Shown piece after piece: positions 5,918 to 9,187 of a stretch of DNA of 9,187 bases. The DNA comes from an uncultured Georgenia sp. (GTDB taxonomy: Bacteria > Actinomycetota > Actinomycetes > Actinomycetales > Actinomycetaceae). Below the pieces are notes generated by a model. That model was not told where the DNA came from. It worked only from the letters and a program-made list of their open reading frames with translations, and searched no databases. Every line of letters starts with the position of its first letter. The first letter of the stretch is position 1. The stretch covers positions 1-9,187 of the forward strand of contig NZ_CALGNQ010000116.1 in assembly GCF_937958535.1 (NCBI RefSeq), in the 5' to 3' direction. The translations under genes and the position numbers were made by a program.

Positions 5918-7042
5918 TCAGACCGGGCTGATACCGAGGGAGCGGCCGGCCAGACCGCGGGCGCGGCGGCTCAGGCCGCGCGCGACCTCCCGCAGCACCT
6001 CGGCGGCGGGGGAGGAGTCCTCCTGGACGAACGGCACGCCGCGGTCGCCGCCCTCGCGGAGCTTGACCTCGATCGGGACCTGCCCGAGCAGCGGCACGTC
6101 GTAACCGAGGCCGGCACTGAGGTTGTCGGCCACCTGCTGCCCGCCGCCGGAGCCGAAGATCTCCAGGCGGCTGCCGTCGGGCTGCTCCAGCCACGACATG
6201 TTCTCGATGACGCCGACGACGTGCTGGTTCGTCTGCGCCGCCAGCGATCCGGCCCGCTCGGCGACCTCCGCGGCCGCCGTCTGCGGCGTCGTCACGACGA
6301 GCAGCTCGGCCGAGGGGAGCAGCTGGCCCACCGAGATCGCGATGTCCCCCGTCCCGGGCGGCAGGTCGAGCAGGAGGACGTCGAGGTCACCCCAGAAGAC
6401 GTCGGCGAGGAACTGCTGCAGCGCGCGGTGGAGCATCGGGCCGCGCCACACGATCGGGCGCCCGGGCGGGGCGAACATGCCGATCGAGATGACCTTCACG
6501 TCACCGGCGACCGGCGGCAGGATCATGTCGTCGACCTTGGTCGGCGGGTGCTCGACGCCGAGCATGCGGGGGATGGAGAAGCCGTAGATGTCGGCGTCCA
6601 CCACGCCGACCTTCAGACCGTCGGCGGCCATGGCCGCGGCGAGGTTCGCCGTCACCGAGGACTTGCCGACGCCGCCCTTGCCCGAGGTCACCGCGTACAC
6701 CCGGGTGAGGTTGCCCGGCTCGGAGAACGGGATCGTCGGCTCCGCGGCGCCGCCGCGGAGCTGGGCGCGCAGCGCCTTGCGCTGCTCCTCGGTCATGACC
6801 CCCATGTCGACGCGGACGTCCTGGACGCCGGCGACGCGCTGGGCGGCGGCGGTGACGTCCTTGGTGATCGTGGTGCGCAACGGGCACCCCGCGGTGGTGA
6901 GGTCGATCCCGACGACGACGTCGCCGTCCTCGGCGACCTCCACGGAGCGGACCATCCCGAGCTCGGTGATGGGGCGGCGGATCTCGGGGTCGAGCACCTT
7001 CTCCAGCTCGGACCGGATCGCTTCGACGGTGGGGGCAGTCAT
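5918..7042 (-). CDS. mrp: Mrp/ApbC-type iron-sulfur cluster carrier ATPase
   Basis: A 374-residue P-loop ATPase of the Mrp/NBP35 family, involved in assembling or carrying Fe-S clusters to apoproteins in the cytosol. An N-terminal DUF59/FeS-assembly domain (about 5-90) contains ITELGMV and TAGCPL with C53, the only cysteine in the protein. The ATPase domain starts at about 113, with a deviant Walker A SGKGGVGKS (120-128, signature K122 and K127), VVDADIYGFS, and DLPPGTGD (226-233). After ENMS (280-283) the family usually has a CPxC pair; here WLEQPDGS follows and no Cys is present. As I recall, mycobacterial Mrp shows the same loss. The ATG at 7042 is preferred over an in-frame upstream start at 7078: the family N-terminus begins there and a -10 box lies 6 nt before it. 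Confidence 0.93.
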   Translation of the reverse strand: MTAPTVEAIRSELEKVLDPEIRRPITELGMVRSVEVAEDGDVVVGIDLTTAGCPLRTTITKDVTAAAQRVAGVQDVRVDMGVMTEEQRKALRAQLRGGAAEPTIPFSEPGNLTRVYAVTSGKGGVGKSSVTANLAAAMAADGLKVGVVDADIYGFSIPRMLGVEHPPTKVDDMILPPVAGDVKVISIGMFAPPGRPIVWRGPMLHRALQQFLADVFWGDLDVLLLDLPPGTGDIAISVGQLLPSAELLVVTTPQTAAAEVAERAGSLAAQTNQHVVGVIENMSWLEQPDGSRLEIFGSGGGQQVADNLSAGLGYDVPLLGQVPIEVKLREGGDRGVPFVQEDSSPAAEVLREVARGLSRRARGLAGRSLGISPV

Positions 7043-7048
7043 GACCCC

Positions 7049-7054
7049 ATGGTA
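7049..7054 (-). promoter_or_regulatory. mrp -10 box for a probable leaderless transcript
   Basis: On the minus strand, TACCAT (7054 down to 7049) lies 6 nt before the mrp ATG at 7042. A weak TTGGGT -35 candidate lies 18 nt further upstream. No good Shine-Dalgarno box is present. The transcript would start at or within a base of the ATG. Confidence 0.45.
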
Positions 7055-7070
7055 GGTGCCTGTCGGGAGC

Positions 7071-7091
7071 GGACCCAAAGCCCCTTGGTCC
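7071..7091. repeat. short imperfect inverted repeat upstream of mrp
   Basis: GGACC (7071-7075) pairs with GGTCC (7087-7091), and AA/TT inside extends the stem past a one-base bulge. It overlaps the candidate mrp -35 box. It may be an operator or simply part of the intergenic terminator region. Confidence 0.3.
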
Positions 7092-7103
7092 CGGGCGGCC
7101 CAG

Positions 7104-7120
7104 GGCCCGGCGGCCGGGCC
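7104..7120 (-). terminator. hairpin after the DUF1003 gene
   Basis: GGCCCG (7104-7109) and CGGGCC (7115-7120) form a six-pair stem with a GCGGC loop, just 9 bp past the stop of the DUF1003 gene. It lacks a U-run but is well placed to end the MgtE_N-CBS/DUF1003 transcript before mrp. Confidence 0.45.
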
Positions 7121-7129
7121 ACGGGCCGC

Positions 7130-7618
7130 TCAGCGCTGCTCGGCCTCCTCCTGGCGCAGCTCCTCGAGCAGCGCGCGCAGCTCGGAGCGCACGAAGTCCC
7201 GCGTGGCGACGTCGCCCAGCGCAAGACGCAGCGCGGCCAGCTCGCGGGCGAGGTACTCGGTGTCGGCGAGGTTGCGCTCGGCGCGCTGGCGGTCCTGCTC
7301 GGCGGCGACCCGGTCGCGGTCGTCCTGGCGGTTCTGCGCCAGCAGGATGAGCGGTGCCGCGTAGGAGGCCTGGAGGGACAGCATGAGGGTGAGCGCGGTG
7401 AAGCCCAGGGCGGCGGAGTCGAAACGCAGGTTCGCGGGTGCCAGCGTGTTCCAGGCGATCCACCCGATGCAGAACGCGGTGAGGTAGACGAGGAAGCGCG
7501 GTGTACCGGTGAAGCGGGCGATCCCCTCGGCGACGTTGCCGACCATCTCGGAGTCCACCCGGGGACGGCGCAGCCAGCGTCGTCGGGTGTCCAGCGGGGT
7601 GTCGAGACGATCAGCCAT
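7130..7618 (-). CDS. DUF1003 membrane protein
   Basis: A 162-residue protein with the DUF1003 hallmarks: FTGTPRFLVYLTAFCIGWIAWN (about 36-57, first membrane helix), then FDSAALGFTALTLMLSLQASYAAPLILLAQNRQ (about 66-98, second helix and the conserved SLQASY-AP-ILL-QNRQ core). A charged, Arg/Glu-rich helix of about 60 residues follows and probably forms a cytoplasmic coiled coil. The biochemical role of the family is not established. Its ATG overlaps the end of the MgtE_N-CBS gene by 8 nt (ATGGCTGA) and has GAGGAG at 7629-7624, so the two genes are translationally coupled. As I recall, the same pair occurs as Rv1232c-Rv1231c in M. tuberculosis. A role linked to the CBS protein is inferred only from this coupling. 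Confidence 0.88.
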   Translation of the reverse strand: MADRLDTPLDTRRRWLRRPRVDSEMVGNVAEGIARFTGTPRFLVYLTAFCIGWIAWNTLAPANLRFDSAALGFTALTLMLSLQASYAAPLILLAQNRQDDRDRVAAEQDRQRAERNLADTEYLARELAALRLALGDVATRDFVRSELRALLEELRQEEAEQR

Positions 7619-8912
7619 GGACGCTCCTCGTCATCGCGGTGTCGGTGTCGTCGGTGTCGGCGTCGCGCCAGTCCTCCGGGAGCAGGTGGTCCAGGACGTC
7701 GTCCACGCTGATGGCGCCGAGGAGGCGGCCCTCGTCGTCGACGACGGGCAGCGCGGTGAGGTTGTAGGTGGCCAGCAGCCGGGTGACCTTGCCGATGTCG
7801 TCGTGCGGGCCGACCGTCTCGATGTCGACGTCGAGCAGCGAGCCCAGCTGCACGGCCGGAGGTTCGCGCAGCGCCCGCTGGATGTGGACGACGCCGAGCA
7901 GCTTGCCCGACGGGGTCTCCAGCGGCGGGCGGACGACGAAGACCATCGTCGCCAGGGCGGGGGTGACGTCCGGGCGGCGGGCGCTGGCCAGCGCGACGGC
8001 GACCGTCGACTCCGGCGGCAGGATGATCGGCTCGGTGGTCATGAGACCGCCGGCGGTGCGCTCGGGGTAGGCGATGAGGCGGCGCACGTCCTCGGCCTCC
8101 TCCGGCTCCATGAGCTCCAACAGCGAGCCGGCGACGTCCGGCGGCAGCTCGTTGACGAGGTCGGCGGCGTCGTCGGGCTGCATGAGGTCCAGCACGTCGG
8201 CGGCCCGGTTGGCCTCCATGGCGGAGACGATCGCCACCCGGTCGTCCTCGCTGAGCTCCTCCAGGACGTCGGCGAGGCGCTCGTCGGACAGCTCGGCGGC
8301 GAGCTCGAGCTGGCGGTCCATCGGCAGGTCGTGGAGCACGTCGGCGACGTCGGCCGCCTTGAGGTCGGCGATGGTGGACAGCAGCGTCGTCGCCGGCTGC
8401 GGACCCGGGCCCCCGGCGAGGTCGACGACCTCCTCGACCTCGACGATGAGCTGCTCACCGCGTCGGCGGCGCAGACCCCGGCCGCCGGGGCTGCGCTCGA
8501 CGAACAGCTGGGTGACCAGCCAGTCCCGGTTGCGCTGCTGCTCGATCGCGACGTCGGAGATGACGGCGTCCCCGCTGCCGTCGCGGAGCGTGACCTTCCG
8601 GTCGACCAGCTGGCCGATGACCAGCGTCTCGCTCGCGCGCTGGGAGAAGCGGCGGATGTTGAGCAGCCCGGTGGTGATCACGGCGCCGGGGGCGATGCTC
8701 ACCACGCGGGTGATCGGCAGGAAGACGCGGCGCTTCCCGGGGACCTCGACGACGCAGCCCACCACCCGGGGCAGCCCCTGGCTGCGGATGAGGACGACGA
8801 CGTCGTGCACCTTGCCGACCGGGTCGCCGAGCGGGTCGAACACGGTCGTGCCCGCCAGCCGGCCGACGAAGACCCGGTTGGGCGCGGTCCTGCTCACCGG
8901 TGCGCTGCTCAC
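7611..8912 (-). CDS. PRC-barrel, MgtE N-terminal and CBS domain protein without a channel
   Basis: A 433-residue soluble protein. Residues about 12-150 form two PRC-barrel-like beta segments (RVFVGRLAGTTVFDPLGDPV near the start; LVIGQLVDRKVTLRDGSGDAV later). Residues about 175-280 are an MgtE_N superhelical domain with repeated acidic helices (AADVADVLHDLP, LADVLEELSEDD, AADVLDLMQPDDAADLV). The typical MgtE linker YPERTAGGLMTTEPI (282-296) leads into two CBS modules (about 293-420). In MgtE channels these parts sense Mg2+ and gate the pore, but no membrane segments follow, so this is not a transporter on its own. The GTG at 8912 is chosen because a TAGGCT -10 box ends 7 nt before it; the longer open frame reaching 9137 would run antisense over the next gene. 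Ligand sensing is inferred from family knowledge. Confidence 0.88.
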   Translation of the reverse strand: MSSAPVSRTAPNRVFVGRLAGTTVFDPLGDPVGKVHDVVVLIRSQGLPRVVGCVVEVPGKRRVFLPITRVVSIAPGAVITTGLLNIRRFSQRASETLVIGQLVDRKVTLRDGSGDAVISDVAIEQQRNRDWLVTQLFVERSPGGRGLRRRRGEQLIVEVEEVVDLAGGPGPQPATTLLSTIADLKAADVADVLHDLPMDRQLELAAELSDERLADVLEELSEDDRVAIVSAMEANRAADVLDLMQPDDAADLVNELPPDVAGSLLELMEPEEAEDVRRLIAYPERTAGGLMTTEPIILPPESTVAVALASARRPDVTPALATMVFVVRPPLETPSGKLLGVVHIQRALREPPAVQLGSLLDVDIETVGPHDDIGKVTRLLATYNLTALPVVDDEGRLLGAISVDDVLDHLLPEDWRDADTDDTDTAMTRSVHG

Positions 8913-8919
8913 GTCGGCA

Positions 8920-8925
8920 AGCCTA
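8920..8925 (-). promoter_or_regulatory. -10 box for a probable leaderless MgtE_N-CBS transcript
   Basis: On the minus strand, TAGGCT (8925 down to 8920) is followed by exactly 7 nt (TGCCGAC) and then the GTG at 8912-8910. No Shine-Dalgarno box is present. This fits transcription starting at the first base of the start codon. Confidence 0.55.
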
Positions 8926-8984
8926 TGAGCAACGGCCCCGCTCCGCCGGGAGGTGGGAGCGTAGCGGCGACCGTCCCGACGGGG

Positions 8985-8990
8985 GAGAAT
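8985..8990 (+). promoter_or_regulatory. possible -10 box or ribosome site before the GSP17M-like gene
   Basis: GAGAAT lies 6 nt before the ATG at 8997 and is one base off TAnnnT, so this gene could also be leaderless. The overlapping GGGGAG (8982-8987) could equally be a Shine-Dalgarno box with 9-nt spacing. The two readings cannot be separated from sequence alone. Confidence 0.3.
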
Positions 8991-8996
8991 CGAGCC

Positions 8997-9187
8997 ATGT
9001 CCTTCATGAGCAGCAGGGGCGGGGTTCCTCCCACACCGACCCTGCCCACCGGCGTCCAGATCGCCTCCTTCGACACCTACCTGGAGGCGCAACGCGCCGT
9101 CGACCTCCTGTCGGACAAGGAGTTCGAGGTCCAGCACACGACGATCGTGGGGACCGACCTGCGGATGGTCGAGCGGATCACCGGGCG
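8997..9187 (+). CDS. general stress protein 17M-like membrane protein, 3'-partial
   Basis: The first 63 codons are visible and the gene runs off the right edge. After a short Ser/Pro-rich start comes TGVQIASFDTYLEAQRAVDLLSD, then EFEVQHTTIVGTDLRMVERITG. This matches the start of the general stress protein 17M-like domain (A-SF-Y-EAQ-AVD-LSD followed by TIVG-DL-VER-TG). The actinobacterial homologue recalled as Rv1234 continues into a membrane region that is not visible here. It is divergent from the MgtE_N-CBS gene with an 84-bp gap holding both promoters. A stress-related role is inferred from the domain name alone. An internal ATG four codons in (9006) is a less likely start. Confidence 0.82.
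   Translation, partial: MSFMSSRGGVPPTPTLPTGVQIASFDTYLEAQRAVDLLSDKEFEVQHTTIVGTDLRMVERITG

Noticed and set aside
7043..7078. An upstream in-frame start for mrp
   Set aside because: The extra 12 residues precede the normal family N-terminus and lie over the probable -10 box.
8913..9137. An N-terminal extension of the MgtE_N-CBS gene up to 9137
   Set aside because: It would be antisense to the clear GSP17M-like start, has no domain content, and lies upstream of the TAGGCT promoter placed 7 nt before GTG 8912.

Overview
The window is very GC-rich, its codons end almost always in G or C, and Shine-Dalgarno boxes are AGGAGG-like. Its gene order is typical of Actinomycetota, most likely a member of Micrococcales (Intrasporangiaceae/Ornithinimicrobiaceae type). 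The taxonomic placement is inferred from protein style and gene order, not from a search. No mobile element, CRISPR array, tRNA or rRNA was seen, and the whole window reads as chromosomal core.

Layout. Positions 2-736 (+): a C39-like papain-fold protein, probably cut by the left edge. 816-1025 (+): a 69-residue, extremely acidic protein. 1066-1725 (+): deoC, deoxyribose-phosphate aldolase. 1762-2460 (-): a SAM-dependent O-methyltransferase, convergent with deoC and divergent from the next gene. 2527-5863 (+): an envelope-stress cluster of an ECF sigma factor (SigE type), its zinc-finger anti-sigma factor with a membrane segment, an HtrA-like membrane-anchored serine protease, and the twin-arginine translocase subunit TatB. 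5918-7042 (-): the Mrp/ApbC iron-sulfur carrier ATPase, convergent with tatB. 7130-8912 (-): a two-gene unit of a cytosolic PRC-barrel/MgtE_N/CBS protein followed by a DUF1003 membrane protein. 8997 onward (+): the start of a general stress protein 17M-like gene, cut by the right edge.

The order O-methyltransferase / sigE / anti-sigma / htrA / tatB / mrp / DUF1003 / MgtE_N-CBS / GSP17M matches, from memory, the Mycobacterium tuberculosis stretch around Rv1220c-Rv1224 and Rv1229c-Rv1234. The core is therefore a known, conserved actinobacterial module rather than a new system. The likely logic: envelope damage frees SigE from its membrane-tethered anti-sigma factor, SigE raises the HtrA quality-control protease, and TatB contributes to export of folded proteins.

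The most unusual points are small-scale. The methyltransferase seems to start at an ATC codon. Three genes (tatB, mrp, the MgtE_N-CBS gene) have a -10 box 6-7 nt before the start codon and look leaderless. A 25-bp-period tandem duplication spans the tatB stop codon. The Mrp protein lacks the CPxC cluster-binding motif. An MgtE regulatory domain occurs without its channel, paired with DUF1003.
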